NCBI GenBank assembly: GCA_021324185.1
Contig: JAJPJN010000144.1
Span: 1-64,000, forward strand
Origin: Terriglobia bacterium
GTDB lineage: Bacteria > Acidobacteriota > Terriglobia > Bryobacterales > Bryobacteraceae
DNA: 64,000 nucleotides
Reading direction: 5' to 3'
The translations under genes and the position numbers were made by a program. The notes beneath the pieces were generated by a model. That model was not told the origin of the DNA. It made no database searches and was given only the letters and a program-made list of their open reading frames with translations. Positions 44,164-51,495 of this stretch are shown piece by piece (within the stretch, counting starts at the first letter, position 1; the number at the start of each line of letters is the position of its first letter).

Positions 44164-45786
44164 CTATCCTTCGATGAAAGTTACCTTATTGGCTTCGCGC
44201 AAGGTGGTGATTCCCTGCCGCACGCGATCGAGCGCCGATTCCCGCAAGAACGTCATCCCGTCTTCGCGCGCCCGGCGCTTGATCTCTGATGTCGATTTGC
44301 GCTCCAGAATCATCTCCCGAATGTCTTCGGTCAAATCCAGCAGTTCATGAATCGCCGTCCGGCCGCGAAATCCCGTGCCGCTGCATTCCATGCAGCCGCG
44401 TCCTTCGTAGAACGGAAATGTCCTCCACTCATCGAGGTTCAGTCCGCTCTCGACGAGATACGCATCGTCGTAATGCACGCGATGGCGGCAATGCGGGCAG
44501 ATGATACGCACCAGACGCTGCGCCAAGATGCAGTTCAGCGACGAGACAAAATTGTATGGTTCAACGCCCATGTTCAAAAAGCGCCCCAGGACGTCCAGCA
44601 CGTTATTGGCGTGAACCGTGGTAAATACGAGGTGGCCGGTGAGCGCCGCGTTAATCGCAATTTGGGCGGTCTCCTGATCGCGAATTTCACCCACCAGGAT
44701 TTTATCGGGATCATGGCGCAGAATCGAACGCAAGCCGCGCGCGAAGGTCAAACCCTTTTTCTCGTTTACCGGAATCTGCGTAATGCCTTTAATCTGATAT
44801 TCGACGGGATCTTCAATGGTGATGATTTTGTCTTCATCGTTCTTGATCTCGCTCAGGGCCGCATAAAGCGTCGTCGTCTTACCCGATCCGGTGGGTCCGG
44901 TCACCAGCACCATTCCGTAGGGTTCTTTGATAAAGCGCCGGAATTTCGCCAGATCCTGATCTGCAAAGCCAACGACGTCCAACGTGAGCCGTGAGAACTT
45001 TTCACTCATCGACTCCTTGTCGAGCACGCGAAGCACGGCGTCTTCACCGTGAATCGTCGGCATGATGGAGACGCGAAAGTCAATAAGACGCCCTTTATAC
45101 CGGACACGAAAACGCCCGTCTTGCGGAACGCGGCGCTCGGCAATATCCAACTCGCTCATTACCTTGATGCGCGAAATCACCGCCGAATACCATTCCTTGG
45201 CGATGGGGCTCATGGCATACTGCAGCACGCCGTCAATGCGGTACTTGATGGCAAGTTCCTGGTCCCGCGTTTCGATGTGAATATCGCTGGCGCGCCTTTC
45301 CAGGGCATTAAAAATGGTGGTGTCCACCAGCTTAATGACGGGCGCGATGTTGCCTTCATCGGAGGTCAGCCGGTCTATGGAAAGGTTTTCGTCGGCACTC
45401 TCTTCGTCGCCGACCACATCGAGAGTGAATCCCTCCGTCACCTCTTCGAGAACGCGCTGCGATTGCTCGGTTTTCTTAAGAAGGTCTGAGATCTGCGAAT
45501 AAGTCGCGACTTTGACCTTCAGCTTCTTTCCAAGCAGTACCGACAATTCATCGATCAGAACAATCTGCCGGGGATCTGATAAGGCGATTTCGAGCGATCC
45601 GTTATTGGCCTGCAGCGGCACAAAGTGATACCGGAACATGAGGTCAACCGGAATGGTGCGGAAGAGTTCATGATCGATCTTGGTGGTTTTGAGATCGACG
45701 AAATCACAGCAGTAGCGCCGCGCAACTAACTGCGCCTGCTCGGCCTCTTCCACCGGATCTTTCAGCTTGATAGTTTCAGTTGCCAT
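44164..45786 (-). CDS. gspE: GspE/PilB-type secretion ATPase
   Basis: A 540-residue ATPase that powers pilus-like assembly. The N-terminal domain (DRLTSDEGNIAPVIKLVDTT, RASDIHIETRDQELAIKYRI) precedes Walker A GPTGSGKTTT at about residues 297-304, the Asp box TIEDPVEYQI, Walker B ILVGEIRDQETA and the His box LVFTTVHANN. The Cys4 zinc site is complete (CPHCRH ... GCMECSGTGFRGR). Its stop abuts pilM and its start touches the GspF gene. Confidence 0.95.
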   Translation of the reverse strand: MATETIKLKDPVEEAEQAQLVARRYCCDFVDLKTTKIDHELFRTIPVDLMFRYHFVPLQANNGSLEIALSDPRQIVLIDELSVLLGKKLKVKVATYSQISDLLKKTEQSQRVLEEVTEGFTLDVVGDEESADENLSIDRLTSDEGNIAPVIKLVDTTIFNALERRASDIHIETRDQELAIKYRIDGVLQYAMSPIAKEWYSAVISRIKVMSELDIAERRVPQDGRFRVRYKGRLIDFRVSIMPTIHGEDAVLRVLDKESMSEKFSRLTLDVVGFADQDLAKFRRFIKEPYGMVLVTGPTGSGKTTTLYAALSEIKNDEDKIITIEDPVEYQIKGITQIPVNEKKGLTFARGLRSILRHDPDKILVGEIRDQETAQIAINAALTGHLVFTTVHANNVLDVLGRFLNMGVEPYNFVSSLNCILAQRLVRIICPHCRHRVHYDDAYLVESGLNLDEWRTFPFYEGRGCMECSGTGFRGRTAIHELLDLTEDIREMILERKSTSEIKRRAREDGMTFLRESALDRVRQGITTLREANKVTFIEG

Positions 45787-46995
45787 TTACCTGATCGTGT
45801 CTGCGAGCGAAAAGATGGGCAGATAGAGCGCAATCAGCACAAACGCCACAAAAATACCCATGAAAATCATGATGGCGGGTTCAATCAGCGAAAGGAGAGC
45901 CGTCATGCGCGTGGATACGTCCTCTTCATAGAACTCCGCCACGCTGCTCAACATCTGCGGCAGGGCGCCGGTGGATTCACCCACTTCCATCATGTCAACC
46001 GCAAGGTCCGGGACGATGCCGGTGCTCTCAAGTGATGAAGAAAGCGACTTCCCTTCCCGCACCAGCACGGCCGTCCGGTCTAACGCTTTTTTCAGCAGCA
46101 CACTGCCGAGTGAGCGGCCCGCCGTTTCCAACGCCTGCACTAATGGTATACCGCCAACCAGCAGCGTTCCCAGCACACGCGACAGTTGCGCCACTTGATA
46201 TTTCGTCCACAATTCGCCTATGACGGGCAGGCGCATTTTCCATTTGTCCAGCGTTTCCTGCGAACTCTCGCGCCGCGCCCAGAAGTAGGTCAAAACGCCG
46301 GCGCCAATTGCCGCCGCTACGCCAGCCAAAACGTAAGCCCGCGCCGTGGTTCCAACAGCAATCAGAATGCGCGTTGCCGCCGGAAGCTTCGCTTCCATGC
46401 TGTTGTAAAGCGCTGCAAAGTTCGGCACGACATAGGTCACCAGAAACACGATGAGCGCAATAACGAGACAAATGAGCACGCAGGGATATAGGAGGGAAAC
46501 CAGCAGCTTTTTGCGCAGCGCAAGCGTAAGCCGCTGATAGCCGATATAGCGTTCGAGAACTTCGACCAGCGCGCCGCTTTTCTCGCCCGCAAGAACAGAG
46601 GTGACGTAAATGGCTGGGAAAACGTGCTGGTTGGCGAACGCTTCCGATAGCACCGAGCCGTTCTTTACTTCTTCCCGCACGGCCCGGATATGCCGGCCTA
46701 ATTTTTCATCCGTCAGGCGATCTGCAAGAAGGTCCAGCCCCTTCAAAATGGGCAGACCGGCCCGAACCAGAGTCACGAACTGCTGGTTGAAGATGAGGAA
46801 TTTCTCTAGATTGACCGTCTTCTTGCGGCCACTGAAACCACCCAGCCGCGCTCCCAGATCTTTGGAGCGGACAGAGTAGACCAGGTATCCTTGCTGAGCC
46901 AGCCGGTCCCTGGCCTCGCGCTCGCTGGGTGCCTCCGCAACCTGTTCATGCATTTGGCCGCGCGGGTCGGCGTATCGCAGCAGGAACTCAGCCAT
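45787..46995 (-). CDS. gspF: GspF/PilC inner-membrane platform protein
   Basis: A 402-residue polytopic protein, normal length. Two T2SSF domains are visible: the first with FLIFNQQFVTLVRAGLPI, LSEAFANQHVFPAIYVTSVL, and GERSGALVEVLERY-like motif; the second with QVAQLSRVLGTLLVGGIPL, MMEVGESTGALPQML and the final helix AIMIFMGIFVAFVLIALYLP. It anchors the machine and interacts with GspE. It abuts the gspE start with no gap. Confidence 0.95.
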   Translation of the reverse strand: MAEFLLRYADPRGQMHEQVAEAPSEREARDRLAQQGYLVYSVRSKDLGARLGGFSGRKKTVNLEKFLIFNQQFVTLVRAGLPILKGLDLLADRLTDEKLGRHIRAVREEVKNGSVLSEAFANQHVFPAIYVTSVLAGEKSGALVEVLERYIGYQRLTLALRKKLLVSLLYPCVLICLVIALIVFLVTYVVPNFAALYNSMEAKLPAATRILIAVGTTARAYVLAGVAAAIGAGVLTYFWARRESSQETLDKWKMRLPVIGELWTKYQVAQLSRVLGTLLVGGIPLVQALETAGRSLGSVLLKKALDRTAVLVREGKSLSSSLESTGIVPDLAVDMMEVGESTGALPQMLSSVAEFYEEDVSTRMTALLSLIEPAIMIFMGIFVAFVLIALYLPIFSLADTIR

Positions 46996-47000
46996 TTGGC

Positions 47001-47684
47001 TTACTTGCCCTCCGAGCGGTATTCGACAGCATCCACCACCTGGGCGCCCGGGGGAACCTCGAAGTGAAACAGACCGTCATTCAAGTGCGGATTGAGCTTT
47101 TCGTCGGTAAATTGATATGACAGCAAGGATTGATCGCGCCCAACCACGTTCAGTTTTTCGATCGAGCCGTCCGGCCGGACCAGCATCTGCACCTCTTTAT
47201 ATGGCAGCCGGTCGCTCTTGGCAGCCGCGTCTAACCAGGTTCCTCCATCGCCTGGGTGCGTCTGAAAATCCCGGAACTCTTTCTTCATGTCCAGGCGGCC
47301 CAGCAAGAACGCAAGCGGAGCCCGCATATCTTCAGTGTCCTTGAGGGGCACTTTTTCTACCCTATTATCCGCTGCGGTATAGAGATATACCTCTTTGCCA
47401 TCGGAGATGAATAGCTTTCCGGGCGGGTTGGAGTAATCCCAACGCATTTTTCCCTGTTTGCGGAGGCTCAGAGTGCCCGATTCCGGCGGCCGGGGATGCC
47501 CCAGGATGCTGTAGTTTTCGACGAAGTGCACCGATAGCGTGCGCGCGCTGTTGTAGTGATCCTGGACTTTCTGAATGAGCTGATCGGTGGCGGAATCGGC
47601 AAGCGCCGCCAAAGACACGACCAGCAGCCACAAAATTCTCAATCTAAAGGACAGACGTAGATTAGGGAGCCTGCGTTGATTCAA
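47001..47684 (-). CDS. lolA: Outer-membrane lipoprotein carrier protein LolA-like
   Basis: A 227-residue exported protein: signal peptide ([17 protein letters not shown]), then [21 protein letters not shown], the first strand of the LolA fold. Later: [36 protein letters not shown] and [22 protein letters not shown]. It ferries lipoproteins across the periplasm. Its start overlaps the pdxH stop by 4 bp; its stop is 5 bp before the GspF start. Its place in this operon is unusual but may be only read-through. Confidence 0.9.
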   Translation of the reverse strand: MNQRRLPNLRLSFRLRILWLLVVSLAALADSATDQLIQKVQDHYNSARTLSVHFVENYSILGHPRPPESGTLSLRKQGKMRWDYSNPPGKLFISDGKEVYLYTAADNRVEKVPLKDTEDMRAPLAFLLGRLDMKKEFRDFQTHPGDGGTWLDAAAKSDRLPYKEVQMLVRPDGSIEKLNVVGRDQSLLSYQFTDEKLNPHLNDGLFHFEVPPGAQVVDAVEYRSEGK

Positions 47685-48352
47685 GGCGCTAAGCGTTCGA
47701 TTTTCCAGCCTTGGGTAGCCGCGCGCGTGTACCGGATGCGATCGTGAAGGCGGCTCTTGCGGCCTTGCCAGAATTCAATCACCTCCGGGAAAACGCAGTA
47801 GCCACCCCACGAATCCGGCCTGGGAATCTCATCCGACCCGGCATAGCGCATTTCCAGTTCCCGCATTCGCGCTTCGATCACATCTCTGGAGGGCAAAACT
47901 TGGCTTTGATTTGAAGCCAGCGCTCCCAGCCGGCTTGCTCGGGGGCGCACCCGGAAGTACGCTTCTGATTGTTCGGGAGATGTTCGGGTGACCGATCCCT
48001 CGACGCGCACCTGCCGTTCGAGTTCCGGCCAGTAGAAAGTCAGCGCGGCAAACGGATTGAGCGCGAGTTCACGGCCTTTGCGGCTCTCGTAGTTGGTGTA
48101 AAAAACGAACCCATTTTCGCTGACCTCTTTGAGCAGCACGACTCGGGCAGAGGGCCGGCCGGCGGCTGTCGCGGTGGCTAAAGTCATGGCATTTGGTTCT
48201 TTTAAATCAGCAGCTTGCGCGTGCTTGAGCCAGGTCTCAAACTGCACAATTGGGTTTGAATCGCAATTTGCCTCATTGAGCTCACCCAACCGGTATTCTG
48301 CGCGCAAATCCGCGAGCGAGAGGCAATGGGTTTGTTTGGTAATTTCGGCCAC
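47681..48352 (-). CDS. pdxH: Pyridoxamine 5'-phosphate oxidase
   Basis: Makes pyridoxal phosphate from pyridoxine or pyridoxamine phosphate, using FMN. About 223 residues from GTG 48352 ([20 protein letters not shown]), normal length; the frame opens further upstream to 48427, but that part has no homology and overlaps secG. Signatures: [74 protein letters not shown] and [17 protein letters not shown]. It overlaps lolA by 4 bp and is divergent from secG. Confidence 0.93.
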   Translation of the reverse strand: MAEITKQTHCLSLADLRAEYRLGELNEANCDSNPIVQFETWLKHAQAADLKEPNAMTLATATAAGRPSARVVLLKEVSENGFVFYTNYESRKGRELALNPFAALTFYWPELERQVRVEGSVTRTSPEQSEAYFRVRPRASRLGALASNQSQVLPSRDVIEARMRELEMRYAGSDEIPRPDSWGGYCVFPEVIEFWQGRKSRLHDRIRYTRAATQGWKIERLAP

Positions 48353-48361
48353 GGCTCCAGT

Positions 48362-48390
48362 TTGGCACCGCCCGGCCCGGTTGCTATACT
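48362..48390 (+). promoter_or_regulatory. Promoter of secG
   Basis: TTGGCA (48362-48367), exactly 17 bases, then TATACT (48385-48390). Transcription should start near 48397, only a few bases before the secG ATG (48401). No Shine-Dalgarno fits in that leader, so the secG message would be leaderless or nearly so. Confidence 0.65.
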
Positions 48391-48400
48391 CGGATCTGGC

Positions 48401-48721
48401 ATGTACTATCTGGTCACGACTCTGCACGTGATTATCTGTTTTTTTCTGATTATTGTGGTTCTTTTACAGAGCGGCAAAGCGGCTGATCTGGCGGGAGCGT
48501 TCGGCGGCATGGGTTCGCAGACGGTATTTGGCCCGCGCGGCACGGCAACGGTTCTCTCCAAGGCGACCACCATAGCGGCCTCGCTGTTCATGATTACTTC
48601 CCTGGCCCTGGCGATTATGGCCGATCGCATATCCCCGAGCACGGGAAGCGTACTTGAAAACCGGAAGGCTCCGGTGGCGCAGCAGCAGACCAAGCAACCG
48701 GCTCCCAAACCCAAGAAATAG
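48401..48721 (+). CDS. secG: Protein translocase subunit SecG
   Basis: A 106-residue subunit of the SecYEG channel. The start is ATG 48401 ([20 protein letters not shown]); the frame stays open further upstream but overlaps pdxH. First helix, then [20 protein letters not shown], the conserved SecG loop, [18 protein letters not shown], and the second helix ([18 protein letters not shown]). The tail is Gln/Pro/Lys-rich ([13 protein letters not shown]). The tRNA-Leu gene follows after eight bases, so both may share the secG transcript. Confidence 0.95.
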   Translation: MYYLVTTLHVIICFFLIIVVLLQSGKAADLAGAFGGMGSQTVFGPRGTATVLSKATTIAASLFMITSLALAIMADRISPSTGSVLENRKAPVAQQQTKQPAPKPKK

Positions 48722-48729
48722 CCGGCCCA

Positions 48730-48814
48730 GCGGAGATGGCGGAATTGGCAGACGCACTAGCTTGAGGTGCTAGCGGGTAACACCGTGGGGGTTCAAGTCC
48801 CCCTCTCCGCACCA
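48730..48814 (+). tRNA. tRNA-Leu (anticodon GAG)
   Basis: A class II tRNA with encoded CCA. The acceptor stem GCGGAGA (48730-48736) pairs with TCTCCGC (48804-48810), followed by A and CCA. The anticodon stem CTAGC/GCTAG encloses the loop TTGAGGT; anticodon GAG is at 48764-48766. A long variable arm (CGGGTAACACCGTG) and T arm GGGGGTTCAAGTCCCCC complete it. It reads CUC and CUU. Confidence 0.97.
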
Positions 48815-48944
48815 AACAGAAAATTGTCTGATTTTTCTGCATGTAATAGCGCGTGCGCCTAAGTGTTCACATGCGGCCCGAATGGCCGTTTCCTGACACC
48901 TACCCTATGGCTGTTCTTTTTAGAGCGTCGGCAGGGGCGCTGCT

Positions 48945-49370
48945 CTACGAACTATTGGCAAATGGGTTTACGATCCTCACACCTGAGATCGTTTGCCCAG
49001 GATTCAGATCCTCGGATAAAATTCGATCTGCGCCTGCCTTCAACGCCGCGGCCACGATCAGCGCGTCCCAAAACCCGATACGCGCTTCGTCCTCGATCCG
49101 GAAGGCAGCAGAGATTTCCTCCGAAGTGGCGTCCACACACCAAACCAGATAGCTGTTTACGACAGCTCTGGCAGATTTCTTGGGTAATGGCGACGTGATT
49201 TTACGGGTAACATTGACATAAAATTCTTGGAGCACTTGTGTACTAAGGGCGCCCGCTCGTTCACTCCACAGTTGCTGCAGAATTCGCTTCGCCACGTCGT
49301 GCTTAGCTCCGGCATCGAGGTCATGTGCGTAGATCAGAATATTCGTGTCGATGAACGCCTTAGCGTTCAT
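48945..49370 (-). CDS. PIN-domain ribonuclease toxin (VapC-like)
   Basis: About 141 residues from ATG 49370 (ATG 49379 is also possible). The four acidic residues of the PIN nuclease are seen: Asp in AFIDTNILIYAHD, Glu in LSTQVLQEFYVNV, Asp in GFWDALIVAAAL and Asp in LSEDLNPG. It probably cleaves RNA when its antitoxin is degraded. The start overlaps the end of the antitoxin gene. It is located just after tRNA-Leu on the opposite strand, at the edge of a decayed region. Confidence 0.9.
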   Translation of the reverse strand: MNAKAFIDTNILIYAHDLDAGAKHDVAKRILQQLWSERAGALSTQVLQEFYVNVTRKITSPLPKKSARAVVNSYLVWCVDATSEEISAAFRIEDEARIGFWDALIVAAALKAGADRILSEDLNPGQTISGVRIVNPFANSS

Positions 49371-49611
49371 GCAGTTCATCCCGGCTGGCTGTAATCATTC
49401 CGCCCAAGTGAAAGCCTTTTTCCAGCGAGGCCAGTGCTGCGCGTTGGGAGCGCAGATAGACTTCCTCGCCAGCGACAAGGGATTCGATCTGTTCTGCAAG
49501 CAATCCGCTAATAGAGGTCGAGCGCTGGGCCGCAAGTACCTTGGCCTTCTTTATCATCTCGGGACTTAAGCTGATCGTGATGTTTTGCTTTTTCCTAGCC
49601 GGTTCTGCCAT
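49360..49611 (-). CDS. Antitoxin of the PIN toxin, ribbon-helix-helix-like
   Basis: About 83 residues from ATG 49611 (MAEPARKKQN); the frame opens eight codons earlier. The first half (NITISLSPEMIKKAKVLAAQ, then STSISGLLAEQIESL) looks like a ribbon-helix-helix DNA-binding domain; the C-terminal half is charged (RSQRAALASLEKGFHL) and should wrap the toxin. Its stop lies inside the toxin start, typical of a coupled toxin-antitoxin pair. It probably represses its own promoter. Confidence 0.75.
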   Translation of the reverse strand: MAEPARKKQNITISLSPEMIKKAKVLAAQRSTSISGLLAEQIESLVAGEEVYLRSQRAALASLEKGFHLGGMITASRDELHER

Positions 49612-49819
49612 ATTCCAGGTCCGTCTGTTGCGCACGTATCGTACGTGCTACACCAATTGTACGTGAGGGTTTGCTGCGAAACAATCTGCGCAAACCATTC
49701 GTAATCCTGGCGGTGCTTATAATCAGCGGCCACCGCGTAGCCTTTCGGTAGAAACTCCATCCGCTCAATTCCCGGCAAACTTCGCCGTGACGAGTTGCAG
49801 CCTAAGAGGCTTGATTCCG

Positions 49820-50659
49820 TCAGAACAAAAGCCGCAGGGATAACTGTATATTGCGGGGCGGATAAGCTGACGTGATTGTGCCGAATCCTGTGTTCGAGAC
49901 GTTAGTCGTGGGTGCCTGGAAGTTTACGTTATTAAACGCATTCAGAAAATCTGCGCGGAAACCCAACGACGTCCCCTCATGCCAGAGCGGAAAGAGCCTT
50001 GCCACGAACAGGTCATAAGTCTGTAGCCCCGGCCCCCGCACGTCTCCTGCGCCCGCCGTTCCAAACGCGCCTTGCGGAGCGGGAGCATAGACGGCGGGAT
50101 TGATCCATCCGTTTGCGCCGGGATTGGGCAACAGAGCGGAGCCACCGATGTAATCGGCCTGGCGATTGCCCAGTATCGGCGTGTTGCCAGTCACGTTCAG
50201 CGGAAAACCAGTCTGCAGGTGAATAACACCGCTCGATTGCCAGTTGCCGGCGACGCTACGCACGTATGCCGGCTGGTCTTTCAGCCGCGGCAATGACCAC
50301 ACGAATGTGCCGGTGAAAACATGCCTGGCGTCGTAGGAGAGCGGTCCATACATCCAATACAGGTTGTAATAGTCGAACTGATTGTCCGTATCGGACGATG
50401 CATTCCCCAATGCCTTCGAAAATGTGTACGCCGCCGTGAACGTCACGTCTCCGACTCGACGCGATAACTGTGTCTGCAGGGCGTGATAATTGGAAGTCGC
50501 CGCACTCAAAAACTGCTGAATGGTCGAATATCCCGGGAAAGGCCGGATACTGTTCTCATTTGTTGTCGCGGGAACCGGGGCAAGCACAGAGAAATAAGGT
50601 TGATTGATGTCGGGCTCAACGAGCAGATGACGGCCCAAAGTGCCCACGTACTCGCGCAT
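49820..50659 (-). pseudogene. C-terminal fragment of an Oar-like TonB-dependent receptor
   Basis: A 279-residue open frame that matches only the last quarter of a TonB-dependent/Oar-like barrel: PDINQPYFSVL, NSIRPFPGYSTIQQFLSAAT, YHALQTQLSRR, YDARHVFTGTFVWSLPRL, FRADFLNAFNNVNF, and the C-terminal beta strand NIQLSLRLLF ending in Phe, required for barrel insertion. About 800-900 upstream residues, including signal, regulatory domain and plug, are missing. The break is next to 50660, where a 5'-truncated alginate lyase begins on the other strand. Confidence 0.85.
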
Positions 50660-50662
50660 GGT

Positions 50663-51245
50663 TTGTCAACCCCGGCGCATTGATGAACCCGAACCTACAA
50701 TTCGCACAAGCCATTCACGGCCGTTCAACGGGCCGTGGAACGGGCATCATCGAAGAATGGCATGGAGGAGCGCGACGCTAAGAACAACCATGGCGCCTGT
50801 TGGGTATTACAGGTGGCGGTGTTTTCCGGGTATACACAGATCTTCAGAACTACTGCCGCGACCGTTTCAAAACGATTCTGATCCCCAATCAGATGGCGCC
50901 CGACGGCAGCTTCCCGCAAGAGCTACAGCGCACAAAGCCGTACCGCTACTCGCTGTTCAATCTTGAGGTCATGTCCGGCATAGCGCAAGTACTTTCCACG
51001 CGCCCAGACAACCTTTGGACATTCACTCTGCCGGATGGCCGTTGCATGGCAAAAGCTGAGGCGTCATGTACCCGTACATAGCCGATAAATCGAAGTGGCC
51101 GTATCCGGCCGACGTGATGTACTTCGATCAGTGGCCTCTGTCAGAACAGAGCTTACTGTTCGCTGAATAAGCCGGAATATCTAGAGCTCTGGCGCAAACT
51201 CAACGAGGATCCGTCTGTTGAGGAAGCCATCCGAAACTTTCGGAG
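50663..51245 (+). pseudogene. Degraded alginate lyase (PF05426-like), multiple frameshifts
   Basis: Pieces of one protein appear in successive frames: MNPNLQFAQAIHG and GRGTGII at 50690-50750, MEERDAKNNHGACWVLQVAV from about 50763 (contains the catalytic NNHG), NYCRDRFKTILIPNQMAPDG and KPYRYSLFNLEVMSGIAQVL through 51060, then DKSKWPYPADVMYFDQWPL, and KPEYLELWRKLNEDPSVEEA at 51169-51245. This order matches family alginate lyases. The N-terminal part is gone, about 50 residues are deleted after GRGTGII, and at least three frameshifts follow. It is not functional. The neighbouring receptor fragment suggests a former polysaccharide-use locus. Confidence 0.85.
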
Positions 51246-51424
51246 TGATTATCTGCACGCCAAAGGCCTCGGCGTCTTGAAAGTCTATGCGGTTGAAAGT
51301 CACAATGTTGGATCCGGAACGAACCGCCACTTCCAGGATACGATCGTCATCAGCATCCGGCAAAATCGGCCGCCAGCGGTAAAAAATCTGGACCAACCTC
51401 GCCTGACTGCAGAAGTACTCAATG
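51181..51424 (-). pseudogene. 3' fragment of a second PIN-domain toxin gene
   Basis: The frame reads, from the IS fragment leftwards, LIEYFCSQARL, then PILPDADDDRILEVAVRSG, NIVTFNRIDFQDAEAFGVQI and ITPK. DADDDRILEVA and VTFNRIDF with the final GVQIITP are the second half of a PIN (PilT N-terminus) nuclease. The first half with the initial Asp is missing where the 67-bp IS fragment begins. The 3' end runs into the alginate lyase relic. Not functional. Confidence 0.7.
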
Positions 51425-51491
51425 AGCTGGACAGTAGGATGGCGCTTGAGCCAGCGGTCCTGTTTCGGCTTATGCGTGTTCAGATTGTCTA
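51425..51491 (-). mobile_element. 67-bp IS630 transposase fragment, identical to 15475-15541
   Basis: These 67 bases match 15475-15541 without a single difference. In the IS630 gene they code for DNLNTHKPKQDRWLKRHPTV, inside the DDE domain. Both ends here lie within the transposase, with no other IS sequence around, so this is an orphan piece. It sits between the PIN relic and the stop codon of the P5C dehydrogenase gene. Confidence 0.9.
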
Positions 51492-51495
51492 TTAT

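Noticed and set aside
48326-48400. Longer secG start at 48326
   Set aside because: Overlaps pdxH and its translation ([10 protein letters not shown]) does not resemble SecG; the promoter lies inside it.
49566-49778. 70-codon minus-strand frame between the antitoxin and the receptor relic
   Set aside because: The part KGYAVAADYKHRQDYEWF looks protein-like, perhaps another gene tail, but I could not recognise a family and it has no start context.
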